Positions 1 to 7,685 of a stretch of 64,000 nucleotides of DNA are shown in pieces. Origin of the DNA: JBNLBS01 sp050303415 (GTDB lineage Bacteria; Pseudomonadota; Gammaproteobacteria; Methylococcales; Methylomonadaceae). The stretch is from assembly GCA_050303415.1 (NCBI GenBank), contig JBNLBS010000013.1, positions 1 to 64,000 on the forward strand, in the 5' to 3' direction. The notes under the pieces were generated by a model. It saw nothing but the letters and a program-made list of their open reading frames with translations, ran no database searches and was not told where the DNA came from. The stretch's first letter is position 1, and every line of letters starts with the position of its first letter. The position numbers and the translations under genes are program-made.

Positions 1-794
1 GCCTTTCTTTTTGCCGTTACTGGTGCGTTCACTTTTAACGCAACGGCAGTACGATGCATAGTGGCCGACCTCGCTGAACCGATCAATGTCGCCGGTTTCC
101 AGTACGATAGTTGACCCTAAGATCGGACCAACACCCGGTATGCCGTTAAGTACCGAAAAGGCTTGATTCGTTTTCATCGCGGCCATCACGGTTTGTTCTA
201 AGCGCACGATTTCTGCGTGTGTGGCTCGATAGACGCTCAGGTGCGATTCAACCGCTAACTGGGTGAAGGCATCCGGTAAACTCGGTTGGAAGTCGGGCTT
301 TTTTAACCGGTTGCAACTGATTCGAATACCCGTACTTCGCCAAATTTGGCTTTGAATGCAAATCAACTGCCGACTGGCGGTTCTGACCAGTTGCATGCGT
401 CGCCGCAATACATCGCGTAAGGCTCTTTGTTCGCGTGGATAAATGTATCCCGTTTTTAATAACCCTAAGCGCATCAGGTGGGCTAACCAAAAAGCATCGT
501 AGCGATCATCGGTGTATTTCAAGCCCTCATATTGTTTAATTCCGGCCGGATTCACCAAGTGCACAAGATAATTTTCATCTTGCAAACCGTCCACCAACCA
601 GTACCAGTTAAATGTGGATTCTACGGCAATACCGGCCAATTGATCCTGATAAGGTTTTAATAAGGTTTTAATAGTGCAAGCGTTTGATTCAAATCATTAT
701 CGATTCGTCGCTCCTCCAGTCGTTTATCATTATCATCAATCACGACCACCACATGATTATTTGAATGTAAATCAATTCCACAGTACAGTGTCAT
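1..794 (-). pseudogene. IS110-family transposase, frameshifted and cut by window edge
   Basis: Read from an ATG at 794 on the minus strand, the product starts with a RuvC-like DEDD N-terminus (CGIDLHSNNHVVVVIDD). The frame then meets a TAA at an 11-bp tandem duplication (650-660 and 661-671). Removing one copy restores one open frame through VESTFNWYWLVDGLQ, YTDDRYDAFWLAHLMR and the Transposase_20 helix-hairpin-helix motif GIPGVGPILGS to the window edge. The order DEDD domain then Transposase_20 is that of IS110-family DNA-RNA-guided recombinases. The C-terminal serine region lies outside the window. The duplication makes this copy inactive unless bypassed by slippage. Family call is firm; group within IS110 is not resolved. 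Confidence 0.85.
650..671. repeat. 11-bp perfect tandem duplication inside the transposase
   Basis: Two adjacent identical copies of taaggttttaa. The extra 11 bp shifts the transposase frame and creates an in-frame stop. It looks like a replication-slippage event. Confidence 0.9.
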
Positions 795-1161
795 GTCAGT
801 CTCCTCATAAAAGATGTTGAGCAACCTCAGTGTAACTCACTGGGGCTGAGGAGGCTGGCTAGAGGATTATCAGACTCGATTGATACTTTTACGTGTACAA
901 AAGAATTGTGGTATTGCAGTAGTTCAACATCTTTATCTGGGCATTTTTCTTATTGTATTTTAGAGTCGGGTAGAATGGTCGGTGCACGTGGTTTTTCGAT
1001 TGATTATGATGATAATTGTCCCACGTAGAATTCATCGCAGCACCCGGGTGTCTTTTAGAACGTTCCGACGAAATTAAAGGGGTCAATTGCATTATGTTGG
1101 CTAGGTTGATTTAATTAACTGGATTTTTATTCCATTGGAAAAAAACTAATGAGTTTTAAAA
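795..1161. other. Gene-free stretch upstream of the IS110 transposase (possible bridge-RNA region and element end)
   Basis: This 367-bp stretch has no convincing coding sequence. On the minus strand, just ahead of the transposase ATG, is a hairpin-forming run at about 826-853: an outer CCTCAG/CTGAGG pair around an inner CAGTG/CACTG stem. In IS110-group elements the non-coding segment 5' of the transposase encodes the bridge RNA. That this segment does so is inference. I could not define the element end or a target duplication. Confidence 0.35.
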
Positions 1162-1557
1162 ATGATCAGTTTTATGCATTATAAATACTGGATTATATTA
1201 AGTCTTGGGTTGCTGGTTACAGCCTGTGGGGAATCTAAATCAAGAACCGTCTTTGATGTTAATTCATTATTATGTGTGCCGAGACCTGTTCCACCCATTT
1301 TAAACACTAGTCAGGCAATTTGCTTTGCTGCCTATCTTGATAACGTTAGTAAGGTACTGTTAAAGGCTCAACATATAGCCGGATATAAGCGCTGGAAGGT
1401 TATCGCATATCATGACCAAGATGATGACTTTTGGACAGTACAGATTCGTTCTACCGGAAATATATTTCCCGGTTATCGTTGTACTTTGATATTTACAGAA
1501 AAGGGTGAGCCTAAAAAGCCAAATATTCCTATGGTTCAATGTGGTTACAATAAGTAG
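1162..1557 (+). CDS. Small predicted lipoprotein of unknown function
   Basis: 131 aa with a hydrophobic N-terminal segment and a lipobox ending LLVTAC at Cys22, so a lipid-anchored periplasmic protein is predicted. The mature part has several cysteines (CVPRP, ICFAAY, YRCTL, VQCGY) that could form disulfides, and a lysine/tyrosine-rich middle. I do not recognise a family. A second ATG four codons in gives a more typical signal length. The gene stands alone between the insertion-sequence remnant and the convergent anti-sigma gene. Confidence 0.65.
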   Translation: MISFMHYKYWIILSLGLLVTACGESKSRTVFDVNSLLCVPRPVPPILNTSQAICFAAYLDNVSKVLLKAQHIAGYKRWKVIAYHDQDDDFWTVQIRSTGNIFPGYRCTLIFTEKGEPKKPNIPMVQCGYNK

Positions 1558-1599
1558 TCAATGTTTTGCACCGGGTTTTGATGGTGCCTTTTTTACTGG

Positions 1600-1854
1600 T
1601 TAATCCGGATTTTGATTTCTATATGATTTTATTTTGCCGGCGATACGCTTTTTGGCATCTTCGGGTAGTTTTAAATTTTTTCCATGTTGATCAAGATTGG
1701 ATAAGGTGTACTGGATAAAGTTGATCTGTTGGCTGTATAACTTGCAGCTTTTACATAGTAATAAGTGAAGTTTAAATTCCAAACGTTGACGCCAGGGCAG
1801 CTTGGTATCTATTTGTTTGGAGGCTAATTCGATGATCTGGTTACATTTCAACAT
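1600..1854 (-). CDS. Small zinc-finger anti-sigma factor (ZAS / zf-HC2 type)
   Basis: 84 aa containing the zinc-binding anti-sigma signature Hx3CxxC (HLLLCKSC) inside a helical, basic domain, with an early Cys4. The protein is short and soluble, with no membrane helix. That fits the compact cytoplasmic ZAS proteins that hold ECF sigma factors inactive and release them on metal or thiol stress. It lies 6 bp downstream of the ECF sigma gene on the same strand, so the two are almost certainly co-transcribed. The inducing signal is unknown; the Cys/His site makes metal or oxidant sensing plausible. Confidence 0.8.
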   Translation of the reverse strand: MLKCNQIIELASKQIDTKLPWRQRLEFKLHLLLCKSCKLYSQQINFIQYTLSNLDQHGKNLKLPEDAKKRIAGKIKSYRNQNPD

Positions 1855-1860
1855 GGTGTT

Positions 1861-2481
1861 TTACTGGTGGTCGAACCATTTAATATCAAGGCATTGGCGT
1901 AATTTCATTCGGGCTCTGGATTGGGTAACCCATAATTGATTGGTCGAGTTAAAGCCTAAAACATCACAACAGTCTTCGCTGGAAACATCACTCATGGTTT
2001 TAAGCATCAATAAATCTATGGTTTGTTGAGGCAGGCGTTCCAGACATTGAATAAATACCTGCCAGAATTGTTGATCAGTTAAATTGCGCTCAGGTGTTTC
2101 CCATTCATTCATATCTATTTGCCAGTGTCCTTTTTTGTCGAATAAGTAGTTGAGCAGGTCTTCATCGTCTTGTTCAGTGTTATTAAATGAGACTGTTTCA
2201 TGGCGGTTTTTTCGATAAAAATCGATAATTTTGTGTTTTAAAATGCCGGTCAGCCAAGTGCTGACGGAGGATTTATTGTTGAAGTTTTTATAGGCCTTAA
2301 GGCCAGCCAATAGTGTTTCCTGAACCAGGTCTTCGGCTGTTTCTTTAGATCTGACTCTGAGCAGGGCATAACGATAAAGTTTGTCACCATATACCTCCAG
2401 CCATTGTTCCGGTTTATGCAATGTTGATTGGGGCATGTTGTTTTTATGTGGATGCAAAACAGTGAGTATAGTTGATAACAT
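1861..2481 (-). CDS. ECF-type RNA polymerase sigma factor
   Basis: 206 aa. Region 2 is seen at about residues 30-95 (YRYALLRVRSKETAEDLVQETLLAGLKAY, FNNKSSVSTWLTGILKHKIIDFYRK). A region 4 helix-turn-helix lies near the C-terminus (LERLPQQTIDLLMLKTMSDVSSEDCCDVLG then QSRARMKLRQCL). Region 3 is absent, as in ECF sigmas. Two starts are possible; the second Met, 15 codons in, gives a more usual N-terminus. Pairing with the ZAS protein downstream and an HvfA-like precursor upstream suggests it drives a metal-stress regulon including that precursor. The regulon assignment is inference. Confidence 0.88.
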   Translation of the reverse strand: MLSTILTVLHPHKNNMPQSTLHKPEQWLEVYGDKLYRYALLRVRSKETAEDLVQETLLAGLKAYKNFNNKSSVSTWLTGILKHKIIDFYRKNRHETVSFNNTEQDDEDLLNYLFDKKGHWQIDMNEWETPERNLTDQQFWQVFIQCLERLPQQTIDLLMLKTMSDVSSEDCCDVLGFNSTNQLWVTQSRARMKLRQCLDIKWFDHQ

Positions 2482-2496
2482 GCAAATTAATCAGCC

Positions 2497-2519
2497 TGTA
2501 CCTGCTTTTAACAGGTACA
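2497..2519 (-). terminator. Hairpin between the HvfA-like gene and the sigma gene
   Basis: An 8-bp perfect stem (tgtacctg / caggtaca) with a 7-nt loop lies in the 83-bp gap. There is no long T-run after it on the minus strand, so it may be an attenuator or mRNA-stability hairpin setting precursor above sigma expression rather than a full terminator. Confidence 0.45.
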
Positions 2520-2564
2520 AGCAATAAAACCTAGAACTGTGAGCTTATCTGACAGAAGAAAGTA

Positions 2565-2876
2565 TTATTTTTTGTCGCCGCATTTTCCTTCTGTATTTTT
2601 ATCGGTCGCCATTTTTTTATTGGCGCATTTACCTTCTTGGGCTTTATCTTCAGCTGCTGGAACGGCCATTTTGCCGCCACATTTTCCTTCCCCGCATGCA
2701 CCGTCTTTCATTTTTTTATTGTCACCCTGATCGGTATCGGCTTCAGCCAGGTTCATATAACCGGAAGATAATTCGGTTAAGGCAAAAGGGTTGTTATCAG
2801 CAATAACAGCAGTTGAAGCTAAACCGGTTACTAATGATGCGCCGATAGCAAAAGCAGATGTATTGAGTTTTTTCAT
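2565..2876 (-). CDS. HvfA-like secreted Cys-rich peptide (putative MNIO-modified RiPP metallophore precursor)
   Basis: 103 aa. An N-terminal signal peptide (MKKLNTSAFAIGASLVTGLAS) is followed by the family hallmark NPFALTELSSGYM. A Lys/Gly/Asp-rich low-complexity tail carries three EGKC motifs (GEGKCGGKM, QEGKCANKKM, TEGKCGDKK) and one ACGEG. In known HvfA proteins the EGKCG cysteines are converted to oxazolone/thioamide groups by a DUF692 (MNIO) enzyme with a DUF2063 partner, and the product binds copper. No such enzyme is in this window, so it must be elsewhere or absent. The gene stands between arsenic-related genes upstream and an ECF sigma/anti-sigma pair downstream. Family assignment is strong; metal specificity is unknown. 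Confidence 0.85.
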   Translation of the reverse strand: MKKLNTSAFAIGASLVTGLASTAVIADNNPFALTELSSGYMNLAEADTDQGDNKKMKDGACGEGKCGGKMAVPAAEDKAQEGKCANKKMATDKNTEGKCGDKK

Positions 2877-2907
2877 GATTATTCCTGTTGATGGTTAAAA
2901 AGCCAGA

Positions 2908-2937
2908 CTTCATTATCGTTATGTGTCGATAACGAAG
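2908..2937 (-). promoter_or_regulatory. Leader hairpin upstream of the HvfA-like gene
   Basis: An 11-bp arm (cttcattatcg) pairs with cgataacgaag with a single mismatch across an 8-nt loop. It lies just downstream of the candidate ECF promoter, in the 5' leader of the precursor mRNA or overlapping the start of transcription. It could be an operator dyad or a 5' stabilising hairpin. Confidence 0.5.
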
Positions 2938-2944
2938 TTGTTGG

Positions 2945-2973
2945 TTAGTCGTTGGTGGTATGCAAACCTTACA
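2945..2973 (-). promoter_or_regulatory. Candidate ECF-sigma promoter for the HvfA-like gene
   Basis: On the minus strand TGTAAGG (2973-2967) and CGACTAA (2951-2945) are separated by 15 nt, the layout of ECF promoters with a TGTAA -35 and a CGA/TCTAA -10. It lies wholly in the gap between the glycosyltransferase stop and the precursor start. Recognition by the adjacent sigma factor is inference. Confidence 0.45.
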
Positions 2974-2979
2974 AAGAAA

Positions 2980-3591
2980 TTATTGCGCGAGCCACCTGAG
3001 ATAGTCGTTGTGGTTGTCAACATCCCATTGCAGGGCCAGTTCATGGTACCGCAATTTCATTTCGACAAACTTATTGCGGGTTTGTTGCATTACTTTTGGT
3101 GTACTCCAGTCTATTGCCTTAAAAATAGCCGGTGCCGGTTTGTTTAAGCCTATCAGGCTGTAACCGCCATCTTCGGTAGGCGCTGTCACTGCATCATATT
3201 CCTGTTGCAGGGCTTTTATCGCCTGGTGAAACTCTGTTTGGCTTAATGAAGGACAATCAGTACCGATCAGGATGACTTGTTCATAGTGAGCCAGTCCAGT
3301 GTTTATTGCATGATTCATGCGTTGCCCCAGGTCACCGTTTGACTGGATTTGTAATGTTAGCGGATAGGTTTTAGCCAATTGGTTAAAGAATGGATGCCGG
3401 TCATCAGGCGAACACCACAGTTGGACGGCACACAATGATGGTTGGCAGACCAAATCCAAGGTATTAACTGTTAGCTGCCGGTAGACTTCGGCAGCCTGTT
3501 CAGCGCTTAACCCTGGAGTTAAACGGGTTTTAACCAAACCGGCTACAGGTGCTTTGCAAAACACTTGTATAACTGCCTGCTGATATTGCAT
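2980..3591 (-). CDS. TIGR04282/DUF2064-type nucleotidyl/glycosyl transferase, arsenosugar-pathway type
   Basis: 203 aa with a GT-A-like fold signature: KAPVAGLVKTRLTP (nucleotide-binding loop) near residues 13-26, IGTDCPSLS in the middle, and the acidic metal site APTEDGGYSLIGL. This is the DUF2064/CofC-like family often encoded with radical-SAM or arsenosugar genes. It lies 3 bp downstream of arsM on the same strand. That supports a role in attaching or activating a sugar for methylated arsenic, although the radical-SAM partner ArsS is not present here. The substrate is inferred from context only. Confidence 0.75.
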   Translation of the reverse strand: MQYQQAVIQVFCKAPVAGLVKTRLTPGLSAEQAAEVYRQLTVNTLDLVCQPSLCAVQLWCSPDDRHPFFNQLAKTYPLTLQIQSNGDLGQRMNHAINTGLAHYEQVILIGTDCPSLSQTEFHQAIKALQQEYDAVTAPTEDGGYSLIGLNKPAPAIFKAIDWSTPKVMQQTRNKFVEMKLRYHELALQWDVDNHNDYLRWLAQ

Positions 3592-3594
3592 GAT

Positions 3595-4707
3595 TTAGCA
3601 ACAGGGGGATTTGTCTGCCTGGTGAACCGCACCTTTGCTTACTGCCGCCGGGCGTAGGGTTCCCGGCTGGCAACACCAGGGTTTGCCTTCTTGTGGCTGG
3701 CTGGGAGCAATACCGATAAACTGGTTGTTATAGGTGTCACTGGTTAACAGGTTAAAGTTACGTTCGCAGGTGGCTATGCGTTGGCCTCTAAGATATACAT
3801 GACCTTCATCATCATATACTTCGGAGAAAGGGCCGCGATAAATAACTGCATGACCTTTGTCCAGGCACGGTTCATTCTGTGGTTTTACCGCAGTAATCGT
3901 AACGGCGCGAAATTCAATTTCTTCCACGGTTTGCCAGGGTTCACTTTCCCATTTGTCATAATTGACCGCAACGAAACCGACATCGATAAAGGCTTGTAAA
4001 AATTCATGTTCCTGCAGGGCGCCTGAAATGCAGCCACTCCATAATTGGGTATCTTGTTTTAAATGTTCAGGAACCGGCTCATCACTGACTATATCGGAAA
4101 TTGCTACCCGGCCTCCGGGCTTAACGACACGAAAAATTTCCTGAATCAGTTGCTCTTTATCCTGTTCATGCACCAGATTCAGTACGCAATTGGATACCAC
4201 CAGATCGACACTGTTATCGGCAATTAACGGATTGTCATTACGCTGTTTTTCCTGCCAGGCTCTCAGCGCAATAATGTCTTCCGCGTTATGCACGGGTTTT
4301 TCAGCTAAATGCTGGTTCAGTGCATTCAAATCCAGCGCCAGATCCTGAATTTGACCTTTAACAAATTCGACCCGGTCCGAGCCTATTTTTTCTGCCATTT
4401 CTGATTGATATTTACGAGCCAGTGCCAGCATATCATCGTTCATATCCACGCCGATCACTTTGCCGTTATCGCCGACTAATTGAGCTGCCATATAACAAAT
4501 TTTGCCGGAGCCGGAACCCAGGTCCAACACAATATCTCCTGTTTTTACATAACGGGATGGATCGCCGCAGCCATAATCTTTGTCGATGATTTCCTGAGGC
4601 AGGATTTCCAACAATTCACGGTCATAATCAACCGGGCAGCATAACTCCGGTTGTCTGCTTTCGGCACCTTCTGAGTAGCGTTCCAAAACGCCTTGTTCTA
4701 TTGACAT
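3595..4707 (-). CDS. arsM: Arsenite S-adenosylmethyltransferase (ArsM), arsenosugar-type with C-terminal extension
   Basis: 370 aa. The SAM-binding core has motif I DLGSGSGK (about residues 62-69), GVDMNDDML and the later VKPGGRVAISDIV. Arsenic-binding cysteines fit the ArsM pattern: Cys47 in YGCGDP, Cys174 in SNCVLN and Cys226 in WSGC. An extra CC pair is at 23-24. Past residue 270 a C-terminal extension carries KPWCCQPG and ends in PCC, typical of the longer ArsM versions linked to arsenosugar synthesis. The enzyme methylates As(III) in the cytoplasm. A clear TGAGGAA ribosome-binding site precedes the ATG. Confidence 0.88.
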   Translation of the reverse strand: MSIEQGVLERYSEGAESRQPELCCPVDYDRELLEILPQEIIDKDYGCGDPSRYVKTGDIVLDLGSGSGKICYMAAQLVGDNGKVIGVDMNDDMLALARKYQSEMAEKIGSDRVEFVKGQIQDLALDLNALNQHLAEKPVHNAEDIIALRAWQEKQRNDNPLIADNSVDLVVSNCVLNLVHEQDKEQLIQEIFRVVKPGGRVAISDIVSDEPVPEHLKQDTQLWSGCISGALQEHEFLQAFIDVGFVAVNYDKWESEPWQTVEEIEFRAVTITAVKPQNEPCLDKGHAVIYRGPFSEVYDDEGHVYLRGQRIATCERNFNLLTSDTYNNQFIGIAPSQPQEGKPWCCQPGTLRPAAVSKGAVHQADKSPCC

Positions 4708-4717
4708 ATAAAATTCC

Positions 4718-4737
4718 TCAATTAATTTTTGAATTGA
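4718..4737 (-). promoter_or_regulatory. AT-rich inverted repeat just upstream of arsM
   Basis: TCAATT and AATTGA arms face each other over 8 bp directly ahead of the ribosome-binding site. The position would suit a repressor such as an ArsR-type regulator, but no such regulator is encoded nearby and the site is low in complexity. Confidence 0.25.
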
Positions 4738-4851
4738 TTGTAAGTTACTTGTTTAGGGTTGTGTAAATAATCACTTTAACAGCTAATATGCACAGTTAAC
4801 CGTAGGATCATCGTCCCGTATTACGCAAGCTATAAACGGGCTACATATTGA

Positions 4852-5502
4852 TTAGTTTTCTGAAAAAAATATATCACCATAATAAGCGGTAACCTGGTCT
4901 TTGCCGTCATCGGTATCGGTCATGATGGCTATGGCATCAATATGGCTTATATCTTTACCAAAATATTTTCTAACATCCTCTAACACATTGCGTTTTTCCT
5001 GATACCAGGTTTTAGTTTGATCTGTTGATGAACGTAATGCCAGCATCATTGCATTTTTTCCGGCATAGGCATTTTCCCAGGACTGACCTTTAACGGTGGT
5101 ATTGGCCCAGACATAATTTAATGCCAATGTTTTCCAGAATGTCCAGCCACCATCGATAATAATGTAAATTCGGGCCGCATAATCATCGCCGGATTTAGTC
5201 TGCTCGTTATGTTTATTCAGGCGGTTTTCAATTCGCCAGCGCCAGTTTAAAAAAGGTGTTTTAGTTAAATCAATACGTTGTTTTTTTACCAGGCCGGATG
5301 CTTGTTGATGACTTTCCGCTTTTAAGACCATGCTGTCTTTTAACGCTACACGTTGATAGCGGGTCATGCCGACAAAGCTTTTATTTTCCCAGCCCTGTAG
5401 TGAAGTGCTGGAAAAATCCCCGACGACAGTTTTAGCCAGTGCCGTGTTGATAAAACTACACGCGAACAGGCTATAAGTGATTAACAGGAGTGTTTTTTTC
5501 AA
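4852..5502 (-). CDS. DUF3047 family secreted protein
   Basis: 216 aa with a Sec signal peptide (MKKTLLLITYSLFACSFINTALA). The mature domain has the DUF3047 features LNWRWRIENRL, DDYAARIYIIIDGG, LNYVWANT, EKRNVLEDVRKYFGKDISHIDAIAIMTDTDD. This is predicted to be a periplasmic beta-sandwich protein of unknown function. Its ATG overlaps the stop of the upstream TVP38-reductase fusion by 4 bp, so it is translationally coupled to it. The family recurs near membrane and redox genes, but no activity is known to me. Confidence 0.75.
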   Translation of the reverse strand: MKKTLLLITYSLFACSFINTALAKTVVGDFSSTSLQGWENKSFVGMTRYQRVALKDSMVLKAESHQQASGLVKKQRIDLTKTPFLNWRWRIENRLNKHNEQTKSGDDYAARIYIIIDGGWTFWKTLALNYVWANTTVKGQSWENAYAGKNAMMLALRSSTDQTKTWYQEKRNVLEDVRKYFGKDISHIDAIAIMTDTDDGKDQVTAYYGDIFFSEN

Positions 5503-7685
5503 TGTCTGATCCAGCTATGGTAACGCGCCAGCCACTGTAACAGTTTTTCCGGTTTATGGCCTCGTTTCCAGACGCCGGCAACATATTTATTGGCTTCGCT
5601 CATGGTAGGGTAGATGTGAACGGTACTTAAAATTTTATTCAAACCGATGTTGTATTTCATTGCCAGCACAAATTCGGTAATTAAATCGGCAGCATGAGTT
5701 CCTACGATAGTCACGCCCAGAATTTTATCCTTACCGGGCCAGGTTAATACTTTAACAAAACCATGCGCATTATTATCGGCAATGGCACGGTCCAAATCAT
5801 CGATATCGTAACGGCTGACTTCGTAAGCAACCCCCTGTTGTTTGGCATCCTGCTCATTTAAACCGACTCTGGCGACTTCCGGATCGGTAAATGTGGCCCA
5901 GGGGATGACCGAGTAGTCGACAGGAAATTTTTTAAACGTGCCGAACAAGGCGTTGACCGCAGCGTACCAGGCTTGATGGGCAGCCGTGTGGGTAAACTGA
6001 TAAGGGCCGGCAACATCGCCACAGGCATAGATATTGGGATAATTGGTTTGCATAAATGGATTTACCGCTATGGTTTGTCGGGGCGATAGTTCAATTCCCA
6101 TCTCTTCAACTCCGTATCCGCTCACATTAGCGGCACGACCTATGGCTATTAATACCCGATCAAAACCGATACGAACCTCTTGCCCTTGATGTTCTGCAAT
6201 TAAGAATTTTTCGTTATTGTCGACGATAAATTGTTTGGCCGTGTGCTCGGTTAAAACCTGTATACCTTCCTGTTTGAATTTCTCCGTCACTGCTGCAGAG
6301 ACTTCCTCGTCTTCCCTGGTCATGATGCGCGGCAGCATTTCGACCTGAACAACCCGGATTTGCATTCGGGCAAATGCCTGAGCAAGCTCGCAACCGATCG
6401 GACCGCCGCCCAACACCAGAAGACTTTGCGGCTTTTCTCTAAGGTTCCAGATGTTGTCTGAAGTTAAAAAGTCAATGTCAGCCAGGCCGGGGATAGGAGG
6501 AACAAAAGGCCGGGCGCCGGCAGCAATCACGATGGATTTGGCAGTCAGCGTTTGCACACCCTGTTCATTGCTGATTTGGACCTGCCAGGGCGAAATTATT
6601 TTGGCTGTCGCTTGAATGACATTGACGCCAAGTTTATGGTAACGCTCAACGGAATCATGTGGTTCAATGGTTTTAATCACTTCCTGGACACGTTGCATAA
6701 TGTCGGCAAACTCAAATTTGACATCGGCGTGAAGCATGCCTAGTGAATCGGCCTGTTTGATTTGTGCCAGAAAATGACTGGAGCGAATCAATGCCTTGGA
6801 TGGAACGCAGCCAGTATTTAAGCAGTCGCCGCCCATCTTGTGCTTTTCGATTAAGGTGACTTTAGCCTTAACTGCTGCGGCAATATAAGCCGTAACCAGA
6901 CCGCCGGAACCGGCGCCAATAACAATCAGGTTATTATCAAAGTGTTTTGGTTTTTGCCATTTTTTGTAAACTTTATACTTGCTAATTCGATTAAGCATAG
7001 TTTTGGCAAGTAAAGGAAACAAACCCAGGGCTACAAAGGAGGCCAATAATTCCGGCGATAAAATATCGCGATGTGATTCTATTTTGCTTAATTGAGTGCC
7101 GGCATTGATATAGACAAAAGTACCGGCCAACATACCCAGTTGGCTGACCCAGTAGAATGTACGGACTCTGATAGAAGTTAAACCCATTAACAGATTGATC
7201 ATAAAGAAAGGGAAGAGTGGCACCAGTCTTAAACTGAACAGATAAAATGCGCCATCTTTGGCAATACCGGCATTAAAATTATTGAGGTGCTGACCAAAGT
7301 GTTGTTCTACGCTGTCTTTAAACAGAAAACGCGCCAGTAAAAAAGCAAATGTCGCACCCAGAGTCGATGTAAATGAAACGATCAGTGTTCCCCACCATAA
7401 ACCGAATAAAGCCCCCCCGGCCAATGTCAAAACAGTTGCCCCGGGCAGGGACAGTCCGGTAACGGCAAGGTAACTTGCAGCATAGATGGCAATGGTCCAT
7501 ATAGGCTGCTTATGCCAATAGTCATTTAATACAGCCTGCTGTTTTTTTAGTGCTTCAAAGGAAAGTAATTGTTGACCATCAAAATAAAAAAAACTAAAGA
7601 TAACTGTAGTAATAATCAGGATTAATAAAAGTCTGGGCAGGCTCATTTGTCTGTTTTCTCTGTCAGGTAAATTGTCTGGTAACAT
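5499..7685 (-). CDS. TVP38/TMEM64 membrane protein fused to FAD-dependent pyridine-nucleotide-disulfide oxidoreductase
   Basis: 728 aa in two parts. Residues about 15-235 are a DedA-like TVP38/TMEM64 membrane domain (several helices, with PGATVLTLAGGALFG and LRLVPLFPFFMINLLMGLT). Residues about 250-728 are a mercuric-reductase/lipoamide-dehydrogenase-like flavoenzyme. It has the FAD site VIGAGSGGLV, the redox disulfide GGDCLNTGCVPSK, the NAD site LGGGPIGCELAQ and the C-terminal dimerisation domain with HIYPTMSE. No extra Cys pair for Hg binding is seen. The enzyme is tethered to the inner membrane facing the cytoplasm. Its place ahead of DUF3047 and arsM suggests metal or thiol redox work, substrate unknown. 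A second Met 13 codons in is a credible start. Confidence 0.85.
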   Translation of the reverse strand: MLPDNLPDRENRQMSLPRLLLILIITTVIFSFFYFDGQQLLSFEALKKQQAVLNDYWHKQPIWTIAIYAASYLAVTGLSLPGATVLTLAGGALFGLWWGTLIVSFTSTLGATFAFLLARFLFKDSVEQHFGQHLNNFNAGIAKDGAFYLFSLRLVPLFPFFMINLLMGLTSIRVRTFYWVSQLGMLAGTFVYINAGTQLSKIESHRDILSPELLASFVALGLFPLLAKTMLNRISKYKVYKKWQKPKHFDNNLIVIGAGSGGLVTAYIAAAVKAKVTLIEKHKMGGDCLNTGCVPSKALIRSSHFLAQIKQADSLGMLHADVKFEFADIMQRVQEVIKTIEPHDSVERYHKLGVNVIQATAKIISPWQVQISNEQGVQTLTAKSIVIAAGARPFVPPIPGLADIDFLTSDNIWNLREKPQSLLVLGGGPIGCELAQAFARMQIRVVQVEMLPRIMTREDEEVSAAVTEKFKQEGIQVLTEHTAKQFIVDNNEKFLIAEHQGQEVRIGFDRVLIAIGRAANVSGYGVEEMGIELSPRQTIAVNPFMQTNYPNIYACGDVAGPYQFTHTAAHQAWYAAVNALFGTFKKFPVDYSVIPWATFTDPEVARVGLNEQDAKQQGVAYEVSRYDIDDLDRAIADNNAHGFVKVLTWPGKDKILGVTIVGTHAADLITEFVLAMKYNIGLNKILSTVHIYPTMSEANKYVAGVWKRGHKPEKLLQWLARYHSWIRH

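Noticed and set aside
889..1092. 67-codon open stretch on the minus strand next to the IS110 relic
   Set aside because: Composition and sequence look non-coding, and it overlaps the likely element end.
5499..7685. Mercuric reductase (merA)
   Set aside because: No N-terminal HMA domain, no C-terminal Cys pair and no mer genes. Only the flavoenzyme fold is shared.
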